Of a DNA stretch of 64,000 nt, positions 53,051 to 61,436 are shown in pieces; the first letter of the stretch is position 1, and the number at the start of each line of letters is the position of its first letter. Where the stretch lies: contig NZ_CP042331.1 in the NCBI RefSeq assembly GCF_008253865.1, forward strand, positions 6,103,501-6,167,500. Direction: 5' to 3'. Both the position numbers and the translations under genes were made by a program. The notes beneath the pieces were generated by a model. That model was not told where the DNA came from, did no database searches, and saw only the letters and a list, made by a program, of their open reading frames with translations. This DNA is from Bosea sp. F3-2. GTDB lineage: Bacteria > Pseudomonadota > Alphaproteobacteria > Rhizobiales > Beijerinckiaceae.

Positions 53051-53107
53051 AAGGCCTTTCGCCCAGCCCGCCGCCTCCGGGTGGCGGGTTACGGAAAGGC
53101 CTTTCCC
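53051..53107 (+). terminator. Hairpin after the major capsid gene
   Basis: AAGGCCTTTC (53051-53060) pairs with GAAAGGCCTT (53094-53103), with inner CCCGCC / GGCGGG. TTTCCCTTTCC follows. It may act as a partial terminator or 3' stabiliser for the capsid message. Confidence 0.5.
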
Positions 53108-53132
53108 TTTCCTCTTCTTCGGAGTGCCAGTC

Positions 53133-53468
53133 ATGGCCAAGAACTACATCGCTCCGTCCGACCCCGTTACCGTGCCGGCGCCGGCCGGCGGCGTCGTCTC
53201 GGGCCTCGCCTATCTCATCGGCGCGCTGTTCGGCGTCGCCGGCAACACGGCCGCTGCCGGCATCGGCTTCCCGCTGCATGTGCGCGGCGTCTGGTCCCTG
53301 CCGAAGGCGGCCGGCGTCAACTGGCTCGTCGGCGCCAAGCTCTATTGGGACAACGCCAACAGGGTCGTCACCAATGTGGCGGCCGGCAGTACCCTGATCG
53401 GAACTGCACGCAACGATCGGATCAATACCGATACCGATGCCGAGGTGATCTTCGGGATCGTGGCCTGA
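53133..53468 (+). CDS. DUF2190 capsid cement/decoration-like protein
   Basis: 111 residues from ATG 53133 (CGGAG upstream). MAKNYIAPSDPVTVPAPAGG, LIGALFGVAGNTAAAG, KLYWDNANRVVTN and ARNDRINTDTDAEVIFGIV match the small beta-barrel DUF2190 proteins encoded after phage capsid genes. It probably binds the outside of the shell. Confidence 0.85.
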   Translation: MAKNYIAPSDPVTVPAPAGGVVSGLAYLIGALFGVAGNTAAAGIGFPLHVRGVWSLPKAAGVNWLVGAKLYWDNANRVVTNVAAGSTLIGTARNDRINTDTDAEVIFGIVA

Positions 53469-53662
53469 TGGCCTGCGGCGGCTGCGCCGAGCGGCGCGGG
53501 CTGATCGCTCGCGCCGGCTCGGCCGCGGTGCGTGGCGCCTGGCAAGAGGCGGGGTCAGCGGCAAGAGCCGCCGCCGCCTCGGCCCAGGCGGATCTCGGCA
53601 AAGTGGCTGGCAAAGTCGCCCAGGCGGCGCAGGCCGCGCTGGCGCGCAGATCGACGCGATAG
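53468..53662 (+). CDS. Small Ala/Arg-rich phage protein
   Basis: 64 residues; the ATG shares one base with the preceding stop (TGATG). MACGGCAERRGLIARAGSAA opens with a CGGC cysteine motif, then a long alanine-rich helix. Unrecognised; the tight overlap supports it. Confidence 0.55.
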   Translation: MACGGCAERRGLIARAGSAAVRGAWQEAGSAARAAAASAQADLGKVAGKVAQAAQAALARRSTR

Positions 53663-53675
53663 ATCGGGCGGTACC

Positions 53676-54266
53676 ATGAACGGCCTGCAGCTCCGGACCG
53701 ATATCACCATGAAGGGGCTCGACGCCCTGGTGATGGCGGCGGGGCCGAAGGCCAACCGGGCGATCGCGCGCGGCGTGAACCGCGCCGGCCAGCCGACCGC
53801 CAATACCGGCAAGCGCAATATCCGCGAGGTCCTCGGCCTGCGGAAGCACCCTTACGCCAAGGGCACTGCCGTTCAGGCGGTGAAGCGCTACACCTCGATC
53901 CGCAAGGCCACAGCGGCGACGCTGACCTTCTCGATGGCCGGCTTCGGCCGCGGCCTCCCGGCGATCTGGTATCAGCCGAAGGAGACACCGGCCGGCGCGA
54001 CCATCAACTGGCTTGGCGCCCGCAAGCTGATTGGGCGGAGCTTCTATCTCAGCGGGCGCTTCCCGCGCCGCAAGCGCAGTTCGATCTCGCATGCGGTCTG
54101 GGAGCGCACCGGCAAGGGCCGCTGGGCTCTGTCGCGGCCGCGCGGCCCCGGCGTGCCGGAGGCGATGCAGTCGCGTCCCTTTGGTAGCGCCTGGGAGCGC
54201 GACGCCTCGGCCCGGCTGCCGCACCACATGAAGGAAGCGCTGCTCGCCGCGCTCAGGGGCTATTGA
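53676..54266 (+). CDS. Minor tail protein Z-like
   Basis: 196 residues from ATG 53676. LDALVMAAGPKANRAIARGV, then SIRKATAATLTFSMAGFGRG and a basic middle (SGRFPRRKRSSISHAVW): the pattern of phage minor tail protein Z, involved in head-tail connection in lambda-like gene orders. It overlaps the next start by 1 bp. Confidence 0.7.
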   Translation: MNGLQLRTDITMKGLDALVMAAGPKANRAIARGVNRAGQPTANTGKRNIREVLGLRKHPYAKGTAVQAVKRYTSIRKATAATLTFSMAGFGRGLPAIWYQPKETPAGATINWLGARKLIGRSFYLSGRFPRRKRSSISHAVWERTGKGRWALSRPRGPGVPEAMQSRPFGSAWERDASARLPHHMKEALLAALRGY

Positions 54267-54673
54267 TGTCGGCTTTCGACGATCTCGACGCCATGGTGCT
54301 CGACACCGCCGGGGTCCTGTTCGGCGACACGGCGACGATCTTCCCGATGACGACCGGCGGCGGCGTCAACGGCAAGCCTGAGGCGGATGCCTCGCGCGAG
54401 TCGATGACAGGCGTCACCGTGATCCGGTCGGAATGGTCCGAACGGGTGCAGATCGGGGGCAATGGTCTTCCGACGCCACCAGGTGCGTTCAAGGTCGCGG
54501 CTGCTGGTTTCCGCGTGGTTGCAACACTTCAGCCTGCAGGCCTGCAGTGGGTGCCGAGAAAGGGCGATGAGATCGTCTTCGATGATCGCCTGAGCATCCG
54601 CTACCGCATCTCCGAGCCGATGCCGGACGGCCTGTCCGGCCTCCATCTCGGCTTGACGAGGATATCCGGATGA
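54266..54673 (+). CDS. Head-tail attachment protein, gpFII-like
   Basis: 135 residues. MSAFDDLDAMVLDTAGVLFG, then TGVTVIRSEWSERVQIGG and WVPRKGDEIVFDDRLSIRYR. Size, beta-rich sequence and place between the gpZ-like gene and the sheath fit the attachment protein of the connector. The match is weak. Confidence 0.5.
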   Translation: MSAFDDLDAMVLDTAGVLFGDTATIFPMTTGGGVNGKPEADASRESMTGVTVIRSEWSERVQIGGNGLPTPPGAFKVAAAGFRVVATLQPAGLQWVPRKGDEIVFDDRLSIRYRISEPMPDGLSGLHLGLTRISG

Positions 54674-55476
54674 TGCTCGCCCGCACGGCGCTGCGCCTCG
54701 CCATCGTCGAGACGCTGGCGCCCTACGCGCAGATCGTAGCGCCTGATCCGGCTTGGCCTACCTTCGCCGGAAAGCATGTCTATGACACGCAAATCAGCGC
54801 TACGGCGCTTGCGGATGTCGACGCGCCAGTGCCGGTCATCGTCGTCCTGACCGACGAGACCGAACTGAAGGCAGACGGAACTGATGTCACGTTGGCCTCG
54901 AGCTCGACGCCTCAGATCGTCACCGTCGCCTTCGAGATCATGGTGCCGGTACGTGTCGATGAAGGCTCCGAGAGTGTGGTTCGGCTGGTCGGCCCGATCG
55001 ATGCTGCCGCCGAGGCTTTGCTCGACCTGATCGAAGACCAGATCAAGCAGCGCATCGACGATGGGCGGATGATCGGACCGCTCGACCGGGTCCTGGCCGA
55101 GGTCGTGGAGATCAAGAGCCTGCCATATCGCGACCCCGATACCGAAACGCGTCTGTCGGCGAGCAGGGTCGAGTTTTCCTGCCGCGTTCTGCGCGGCCAG
55201 CGCTGGCCGAAGGATCTGCCGGCCTCTCCGCAGCCCTTCGACTATCTGCCATCTCCGATGCGGGAAGTCGCCGAAGCTCTGCCAGCCGGAAGCTATGGCG
55301 CGAAGATCGCGACCATGCTCGGCAGCCTGATCGGCCGCCCCGCCGATTTCCCGGCGCTGAACGAGATGCGTCTCGCGGCGAACCTCGCCCGCGGCGCCGA
55401 CGATACGCCTGCCGCTCCGGCCGACGCCTCGACCACGCCGCCGACCGGCGATCTGGGCGGTTCCGTCACCTTCTGA
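54670..55476 (+). CDS. Phage neck/tail-terminator candidate
   Basis: 268 residues. MMLARTALRLAIVETLAPYA, DTQISATALADVDAPVPVIV, EIMVPVRVDEGSESVVRL. The position just before the sheath is where the tail terminator is normally coded. The C-terminal 40 residues are Ala/Pro/Thr-rich. The assignment is by position. Confidence 0.45.
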   Translation: MMLARTALRLAIVETLAPYAQIVAPDPAWPTFAGKHVYDTQISATALADVDAPVPVIVVLTDETELKADGTDVTLASSSTPQIVTVAFEIMVPVRVDEGSESVVRLVGPIDAAAEALLDLIEDQIKQRIDDGRMIGPLDRVLAEVVEIKSLPYRDPDTETRLSASRVEFSCRVLRGQRWPKDLPASPQPFDYLPSPMREVAEALPAGSYGAKIATMLGSLIGRPADFPALNEMRLAANLARGADDTPAAPADASTTPPTGDLGGSVTF

Positions 55477-55491
55477 CCTTCGAGGACAGCA

Positions 55492-55698
55492 ATGAGCCTG
55501 ACCAAGACCGTCGTCCTGGCGGATAAGGAGGCGCGCGTGCCGTGGCCGAATTCGCCCGGGCGCTTCCTGCCGAACGAGCCCTTCGAGGCCTCGCTGATCG
55601 ACCCGTTCTTCGCGGCGCTGATCGCCGATGAATCGCTGGTCGATCCGCCGCCTGATCCTCCGGCCGAGACGGCGCCGCCGCCGAAGTCGAAACCCTGA
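55492..55698 (+). CDS. DUF2635-like small phage protein
   Basis: 68 residues. VLADKEARVPWPNSPGRFLP followed by a Pro-rich acidic tail. Small DUF2635 proteins directly precede the sheath gene in Mu-like phages. Function is unknown. Confidence 0.6.
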   Translation: MSLTKTVVLADKEARVPWPNSPGRFLPNEPFEASLIDPFFAALIADESLVDPPPDPPAETAPPPKSKP

Positions 55699-55726
55699 CC
55701 CCTTCCACATCTCCGGAGCGCTGCAG

Positions 55727-57226
55727 ATGGCGACGCTGTTCAATTTCATCCCGGGCAGCGGCCTGATCGCGCCGGGCACCTTCTTCGAAGTCAATTCCGG
55801 CGGCCAGTACGAGAGCCAGTCTTACGGCGTGATCTTCGGCCACAAGTCCACCGCCGGCTTGCTCGCTGACAACACGCCGACCCTGTGCTCGACCGCCGGC
55901 GAGGCCGCACAGCTCGCCGGCGTCGGCTCGCAGCTCTATGAGATGTTCCGCGTCGCGCGCCGTGCCGCGCCAGCGCAGCGCATCTACATCGTCTCCATTC
56001 CGGTGGCCGGAACCTCCGGCCAGTGGACGATCGCGGTGGGCGCGCTCGCGGCGGCTGCCGGTGACGGCGTGATCGAGATCGCCGGCCGCAAGGTCTCGGT
56101 AGCGAAGGCAGCTTCGGAGACGGCCAACGCGACCGCAACTGCAATCGCGGCCGCCATCAATGCCTATGTCGACCCGCTGACGCTGGCCTATCTGCCGGTC
56201 ACTGCGACGGCGGCGACCAATGTGGTGACGCTGACGGCGCGCCATGCCGGCACAACGATGAACGAGCTTGAGATCTTTGCCGATCCGAATCTGGCCGGGA
56301 ATGCTTACGCCGCCGGGTTGACGATCGCGCAGTCCGTGCCGGCGACGGGGACGGCCTCGATCGCTGCTGCGCTCGCCGCGCTCGGCGACCTGCCGATGGA
56401 CTGGATCATCTCGCCCTTCGTCGAGACCACCAATCTCGACGCCGCGGCGGCGGCGCTGTCGGATGTCTCGGGCCGTTGGGCCTGGAATGCCCAGCTCTAC
56501 GGGCATTATTTCACGGTCAATACCGGCAACACCGCGGCGCAGACCACGCTCGGCCTCGGCCGCAACGACCGGCACATCGCCGTGATCGGCCGGGTCGCCT
56601 CGCCGACACCCGGCTGGGAGTGGGTTGCGGCTTATGTCGCGCGCGTCCTGCCCTGGCTGACGGACGACACCAACGGCAATGCCGCACGCAACCAGAGCGC
56701 CCTGGCGCTCGAGGATATCCGCCCGCCGCGCGACCGCTCGCTCTGGCCGAACTACGCGGTGCGAAACACGCTGCTCGGCTCCGGCATTTCGACCTGGACC
56801 GTCAACGGCGCCAACCAGGTGGTTATCGACAAGCTCATCACCATGCAGCGCCAGAACGCGCAGGGCCTGCCGGACACGGTCTTTCGCGACATCCAGGCGA
56901 TCGCGCAGGCCATGCTCGGGTTGCGCTATCTGCGTTGGGGTCTGTCGACGCGCAATGCCAACAAGGCGTTGGCGCGGGCGAACCCATCGAACCTCCCGAC
57001 GATCGCGACGCCGGACGACATCAAGGCCGACTGCATCGCCCTCTATGGCGATCTGGTCGACCGCGGCCTGTTCGAGGACAAGCCCACCTTCGCCAAGCGG
57101 GTGAAGACGGAGGTCGATGCGTCGAACCCGGCCCGCGTCAACATCAAGATGGATCTCGACCGGGTGAACCCGCTCGACATCCTGGCTGCGAACGCGACGT
57201 TCTACGCGCAGTATCCCGCCAACTGA
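55727..57226 (+). CDS. Contractile tail sheath protein, Mu gpL-like
   Basis: 499 residues from ATG 55727, close to Mu gpL in length. Landmarks: FNFIPGSGLIAPGTFFEVNS, LDAAAAALSDVSGRWAWNAQ, WVAAYVARVLPWLTDDTNGN and a C-terminal VEVDASNPARVN-type segment (KTEVDASNPARVNIKMDLDR). It forms the outer contractile sleeve, which makes this phage a myovirus. Confidence 0.93.
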   Translation: MATLFNFIPGSGLIAPGTFFEVNSGGQYESQSYGVIFGHKSTAGLLADNTPTLCSTAGEAAQLAGVGSQLYEMFRVARRAAPAQRIYIVSIPVAGTSGQWTIAVGALAAAAGDGVIEIAGRKVSVAKAASETANATATAIAAAINAYVDPLTLAYLPVTATAATNVVTLTARHAGTTMNELEIFADPNLAGNAYAAGLTIAQSVPATGTASIAAALAALGDLPMDWIISPFVETTNLDAAAAALSDVSGRWAWNAQLYGHYFTVNTGNTAAQTTLGLGRNDRHIAVIGRVASPTPGWEWVAAYVARVLPWLTDDTNGNAARNQSALALEDIRPPRDRSLWPNYAVRNTLLGSGISTWTVNGANQVVIDKLITMQRQNAQGLPDTVFRDIQAIAQAMLGLRYLRWGLSTRNANKALARANPSNLPTIATPDDIKADCIALYGDLVDRGLFEDKPTFAKRVKTEVDASNPARVNIKMDLDRVNPLDILAANATFYAQYPAN

Positions 57227-57246
57227 CGGCTGCCGCCGTGGCATAG

Positions 57247-57277
57247 GCCCGCCGCCTGGCGGCGGGCTCCTTTCCCT
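57247..57277 (+). terminator. Hairpin after the sheath gene
   Basis: GCCCGCCGC (57247-57255), loop CTG, GCGGCGGGC (57259-57267), then TCCTTTCCCTT. The same pyrimidine tail follows the capsid hairpin at 53051. Confidence 0.5.
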
Positions 57278-57297
57278 TCATTCCGGAGCCTGACGCC

Positions 57298-57681
57298 ATG
57301 TCGAATAACGGCGGCATCATCAAATTCCGCCTGCCCACCGGCCAGAACCTTGCGATCCGCGGTTCGGTCACCCGCAATCCGGCCCGCATGAGCGCCGAGA
57401 CCGTCGCCAACTCGGACGGCACGCTCGACCGCAGCTTCACCGTGCAGGGCTATCGCTTCGGCATGTCGCTGGCCGACAAGGATGTCGATGGCAACCCGAT
57501 CGATGTCGACGCGCTGCTGGCGTTCGACAAGGTCGATTTCACCTTCCTGCACGATACCGAGCGGGTCGATTACCACTATGGCCGGGCGCATCTGACCGGC
57601 GATCCGCAGATCGACGCCATGACCGGCGAGCTCTCCGGCATCACCGGCGCCGCCGAGACCTATCTGGCGGTGCCGCGGTGA
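57298..57681 (+). CDS. Tail tube protein, Mu gpM-like
   Basis: 127 residues. LPTGQNLAIRGSVTRNPARM, DRSFTVQGYRFGMSLADKDV and a C-terminal MTGELSGITGAAETY match Mu-type tube proteins, the inner conduit within the sheath. It overlaps the chaperone GTG by 4 bp. Confidence 0.9.
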   Translation: MSNNGGIIKFRLPTGQNLAIRGSVTRNPARMSAETVANSDGTLDRSFTVQGYRFGMSLADKDVDGNPIDVDALLAFDKVDFTFLHDTERVDYHYGRAHLTGDPQIDAMTGELSGITGAAETYLAVPR

Positions 57682-58055
57682 GCGCCGCCCCGGCGCCCCG
57701 GCGCGAGGATCTGCCGGACGGATCGGTGCGGATCTTCTTTGCTGCGCCGATCGTCGATCATGGGCAGGCGAAGGGGCATCTCACTCTTCGCCAGCCCACG
57801 GCCGGTGAGATCTGGGAGTTGGGCGATCCGCGCGGCTTCATCTACGACAAGGGCGGCCTCGGTACGCCATATGTCGACCGACCGCTGCTGCTGCAGTGGA
57901 TCAGGAAGCTGATCACTGAGCACGATGCTGATGTTGTCGCGCGTGAGCGTGATCCGTCGCTGGGCTTGCTGATCGAGGAGGCGGTCCTCGATTTTTTCAG
58001 GAACGCGCGGATGCGGTTGAAGCCCGCCTCCGCGCCCTCGCCAGTGCAGGCGTGA
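57678..58055 (+). CDS. Tail assembly chaperone, Mu gp41-like (short form)
   Basis: 125 residues from GTG 57678. HGQAKGHLTLRQPTAGEIWE resembles gp41-type chaperones that coat the tape measure during tail assembly. Near the end the codons GAT TTT TTC contain the slippery heptamer TTTTTTC (57992-57998). After it the zero frame reads RNARMRLKPASAPSPVQA, a poor-looking tail, while the -1 frame continues as a good helical sequence to 58120. Confidence 0.8.
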   Translation: MSAAPAPRREDLPDGSVRIFFAAPIVDHGQAKGHLTLRQPTAGEIWELGDPRGFIYDKGGLGTPYVDRPLLLQWIRKLITEHDADVVARERDPSLGLLIEEAVLDFFRNARMRLKPASAPSPVQA

Positions 58056-58120
58056 GCCCGCGGGAATTCTTGGCGATGAGCCTGTCGGCGCTGAAGCGCT
58101 GGGCGGAACTTTACGGGTGA
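57992..58120 (+). other. Predicted -1 frameshift extension of the tail chaperone (long form)
   Basis: Slippage at TTTTTTC would fuse the first 107 residues of the chaperone to 40 residues in the -1 frame: QERADAVEARLRALASAG, then VSPREFLAMSLSALKRWAEL. The long product would have 147 residues. Programmed frameshifting between two overlapping frames upstream of the tape measure gene is established for many long-tailed phages (lambda gpG/gpGT). A GTG at 58052 could also start a 22-residue peptide in this frame. Confidence 0.65.
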
Positions 58121-58123
58121 GAC

Positions 58124-60085
58124 ATGGTCGTTGCGGTCCGGGCCGAGGCTCTTGTCACTGCCAAGAACCAGCTGCGCCCGGGCCTTGCTTCGGCCTCGCG
58201 CGAGCTCGACCGCTTCCGCGCCCAACAGTCGCGCGGCATGGCGGCGTTCCAATCCGTCGCAGCGCGCGCCATGGCGGCTGCCGGCAGTGCCATCGCCGGT
58301 TACAGCATCGCGCAGAACCTCAAGGAGGCACAGAAGCGCTTTGCCGAGGTCGATCGCTCGATGTCGCGCATCGGCATTACCGGCGACGCCACCGTCGAGC
58401 AGACCCGCAAGGGAACTGTCGAGCTGCGCAATCTCGCCCGCGAGACGGCGACGTTGTTCGATCCGGCGAAGCAGGGCCTCGATGCCATCACCGCTTCCGG
58501 CCGCGATTTCGGCGATGCCATGAAGATGATGCCGTCCGTGCTGCGGACGGCGCAGGCGTCCGGCGCAGGCGTCGAGGATATCGCCAACTCCTCGACCGCA
58601 CTCATCGATCACATGAAGATCGCGATCGAGGGGTTGCAGGAGGCGCAGGATACGCTCGCCATGGGTGGTAAGCTCGGCAAGTTCGAGCTGAAGGATATGG
58701 CGCGCTACCTGCCGTCGATGTTGCCGGCCTTCAAGGCGCTCGGCGCCAGCGGTCAGAGTGGCCTGCGCTCGCTCGTGGCGATGCTCCAGGTCATCCGCTC
58801 CGGCACCGGCACCTCGGAAGAGGCTGCATCCTCGGCTAACAACATCTTCCAGAAGATGGAGAGCGAGGAGACGACGAAGCGCTTCAAGAAGTTCGGGATC
58901 GACCTCCGCAAGGAGATGGAAAAAGCGCGGAAGGAAGGCAAGAACCTCGTAGAGGTCTTCACCGAGCTGTCGAACAAGGCGGTGAAGGGCGATCTGTCGA
59001 AGCTGCCGCAACTCTTCAGCGACATGGAATTCGCGCGCGGCATGCGTGCCCTGATGTCCGGCATGGACAAGTATAAGGAACTCAACAACTCGCTGCAGAA
59101 GTCGAAGGGCACGATCGACGTCGATTTCAAGCGCATCGTCGGCGACGCCCAGGCGAATCTCGACCGCTTTGCCGAGGCCGGCGACCGCGCGAAGACGGCC
59201 GTTGGTGGGCTGGCGACGGAGCTGGGCTCGACCCGTTTGAAGGTCGGCGCCGACAATCTCGACAGCCTCGCTCAGTCGATGGAGCGCTTCACGGCTGCCG
59301 TTCGCGAGAAGGGCATCGTGCAGGCCAGCAAAGACGCGGCCAAGGATGCCGTCGGTGCTGTCACCGACGAGATCCGCAAGCATAATGACGATTGGCAGGG
59401 CTTCGTCGATGCGCAGACGCTCGAAGGCGTGACCGACCCGACGAAGGGCTCCTGGTCTGATGTCTTCTTCGGCGACACCAGCCGCATGGAGACGATGAAG
59501 GCGCTCGAGGCCTTGCGTGCGAAGGAAAAGCGTCAGGGCTACCTGTCTTATTTCGACAAGCACAACAAGAAGACCTTCGAGGACCGGATGGCCGCGGGTG
59601 ATGATGCCTGGTCGCGTGACCAGCTGCGTCGCCTCGGCGTTCTCCCAGGCATGTCGCTGACATCGGCTTCGCCGGAATTCGCCGACGTGATCGAGGCGGC
59701 CCGCGAGGCCCGGCGCGGCAAGGCGATGGCGTCGAGCTCTGGATCACCGGAATTTCAGAAGGGACCGGTGAAATCCAAATCGGGTTCAGTTCTCCCGCCC
59801 GAACGGCCGAAGGAGTTTGGCGGCGTTTCCATCCCTGGCGTTACTGCACTCGACGAGGTGAAGACCAAGAGCGAGGCAGCTGCATCGTCCTTCAGTCTGC
59901 TCGGACCCGCTGCGCAGTCGGCGGGGACGGAGATGGCTTCGGGCTTCGTTGCCGCGGAAGGCAGCATCGACCGCCTGACGGCCAAGGTCGCGCGGCTGAA
60001 GCAGGAAATCGGCTCGATCCGCGCGCCATCGCTCTCCTTCGGCAGCGTCAGCGGCCTTCCAACTGGCCGGCAAGGCGCGGAATGA
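58124..60085 (+). CDS. Tail tape measure protein, TP901 family
   Basis: 653 residues. The N-terminal half has the TP901 core (RFAEVDRSMSRIGITGDATV, VEDIANSSTALIDHMKIAIE, GTGTSEEAASSANNIFQKM). A long helical middle (RKEMEKARKEGKNLVEVFTE) and a C-terminal coiled coil follow. Its length sets the tail length. By the usual 0.15 nm per residue, the tail would be about 100 nm. Confidence 0.9.
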   Translation: MVVAVRAEALVTAKNQLRPGLASASRELDRFRAQQSRGMAAFQSVAARAMAAAGSAIAGYSIAQNLKEAQKRFAEVDRSMSRIGITGDATVEQTRKGTVELRNLARETATLFDPAKQGLDAITASGRDFGDAMKMMPSVLRTAQASGAGVEDIANSSTALIDHMKIAIEGLQEAQDTLAMGGKLGKFELKDMARYLPSMLPAFKALGASGQSGLRSLVAMLQVIRSGTGTSEEAASSANNIFQKMESEETTKRFKKFGIDLRKEMEKARKEGKNLVEVFTELSNKAVKGDLSKLPQLFSDMEFARGMRALMSGMDKYKELNNSLQKSKGTIDVDFKRIVGDAQANLDRFAEAGDRAKTAVGGLATELGSTRLKVGADNLDSLAQSMERFTAAVREKGIVQASKDAAKDAVGAVTDEIRKHNDDWQGFVDAQTLEGVTDPTKGSWSDVFFGDTSRMETMKALEALRAKEKRQGYLSYFDKHNKKTFEDRMAAGDDAWSRDQLRRLGVLPGMSLTSASPEFADVIEAAREARRGKAMASSSGSPEFQKGPVKSKSGSVLPPERPKEFGGVSIPGVTALDEVKTKSEAAASSFSLLGPAAQSAGTEMASGFVAAEGSIDRLTAKVARLKQEIGSIRAPSLSFGSVSGLPTGRQGAE

Positions 60086-60228
60086 CCTAGTTAATCAATG
60101 TCTTATAAAACATTGATATCGCTAGCAAATTGGCGATTTGCGCGCTGTCGTTGCTTGACACTATAGTGGCCATGGTTCCATCCGCCCCGACGCTGTTGCG
60201 CCGGGGCTTTTTGTTTTGAGGCAGCTCG
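60086..60228 (+). promoter_or_regulatory. A+T-rich gap with promoter-like site and terminator
   Basis: ATCAATGT (60094-60101) is inverted at 60110-60117. TTGCGC (60138-60143), 18-nt spacer and TATAGT (60162-60167) look like a promoter; CACTATAGTG (60159-60168) is a perfect palindrome over the -10. A terminator follows at once: GCCCCGACGC (60184-60193), loop TGTT, GCGCCGGGGC (60198-60207), TTTTT. Its stem is identical to the hairpin at 46492. Confidence 0.55.
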
Positions 60229-61419
60229 ATGGTCTTCGACCCGCGCAGGCTCCGCCGCGCCTCCTTCAACGGCATCGGCTTCCATGTCGATACCGGCGAT
60301 GTCGAGGCTGGGCACCGGGTCGCGACGCCGACCATTCCGAACGGCACCTGGCTGAACGAGAGCTTCGGCCCGAACCCGCGCAAGTTCGAGATCGAGGCCT
60401 ATCTAGCCGGCGATGCGGCGGAGGCGGTGAGCGAAACGCTGCTCGCCGCTGCAGAGACCAAGCATCGCGGCCTGCTGGTCATGCCGGTCGGGGGCGCCCG
60501 CATGGTGCGCCTGACCAAGGCGAAGCGGCAATTCGCCAAGGACAAGCTCGGCTATCTCTCGGTTTCGATCGAGGCGGTGGCGGAGCCCGATCTGTCGCAG
60601 ACGCGGCTCTCGCCGAATGCGCTGGCGGCCTCGCTCTTCGCCTCGGCCGGGCTGGTGACCGACGGGCTCGCCGGTTTCGCCATGGCTGGCCTGCAGCTCG
60701 TCGGCTTCCCGGTCACGGTGCTGGAAGCGGCGATCGAGGCTGGCGCCGATATCCTTGGCGACCTTGCCGCGATCACCGAGTTGCTGCGCCTTTCACCCGA
60801 GGCGAAGGCGCCGGTCAGCCTGGCACTGTCCAGCGCGACCGCTTCACTCGCCGCTCTCCCGAACGATCCGGCCGGCTTCGGCCGCGCCGTCGCGAACCTT
60901 GCGGTTGCGATCGGCGATGCGGCTGATCCGGCGATGCTGGCCGGCGTGCTCAATGATCTCGGCCCGCCGGCCGATGCGGCGCCGGCACAGGTCAGCCGCG
61001 GCACGTCCGTGACGATCGCCGAGAATGCCGCAGTCGCCGTGGCGATCACGGCGGCGGCGCGGGCGCTGGCGACAGGGGAGGCGCAGGCGCGCCGAACCTA
61101 TGCCGATCGGCCCCAGGCAGTGGCGGCGCGGGCGGAAGCCATGGCCGTCTTCGACGATGCGCTGTCGCGGATCGGCCGGTCTGGCCTCGACCTGCTCGAC
61201 CAGCTCTCCGCCATGGGCGGCATCGTCGCCGAATTGGCGCAACGGCAGGAAGCGGATCTTGCGCCGCTGATCACCGTCTCGGCGAACCGGCCGCTGCCGG
61301 CGCTGGTCTGGGCCTGGTCGCTCTATGGCGATCCCGGCCGGGCAGATGAGTTGGCGACGCGCGCTGGCGCGTCGCATCCCGGCTTCATGCCTGAGCGTTT
61401 CGAGGCTTTGGCATCATAA
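60229..61419 (+). CDS. DNA circularisation / Mu gpN-like tail protein
   Basis: 396 residues. RRLRRASFNGIGFHVDTGDV, NESFGPNPRKFEIEAYLAGD and GLLVMPVGGARMVRLTKAKR are the DNA_circ_N domain of Mu gpN, a tail/baseplate component. The rest is Ala-rich and helical. It is first after the A+T-rich gap. Confidence 0.88.
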   Translation: MVFDPRRLRRASFNGIGFHVDTGDVEAGHRVATPTIPNGTWLNESFGPNPRKFEIEAYLAGDAAEAVSETLLAAAETKHRGLLVMPVGGARMVRLTKAKRQFAKDKLGYLSVSIEAVAEPDLSQTRLSPNALAASLFASAGLVTDGLAGFAMAGLQLVGFPVTVLEAAIEAGADILGDLAAITELLRLSPEAKAPVSLALSSATASLAALPNDPAGFGRAVANLAVAIGDAADPAMLAGVLNDLGPPADAAPAQVSRGTSVTIAENAAVAVAITAAARALATGEAQARRTYADRPQAVAARAEAMAVFDDALSRIGRSGLDLLDQLSAMGGIVAELAQRQEADLAPLITVSANRPLPALVWAWSLYGDPGRADELATRAGASHPGFMPERFEALAS

Positions 61420-61436
61420 TCGCAGGATGATGCCAA

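Noticed and set aside
51207..54227. A 1006-codon minus-strand open frame opposite the capsid and neck genes
   Set aside because: It is a high-GC antisense shadow: low-complexity Arg/Ala/Gly sequence, no domain, opposite to clearly real genes.
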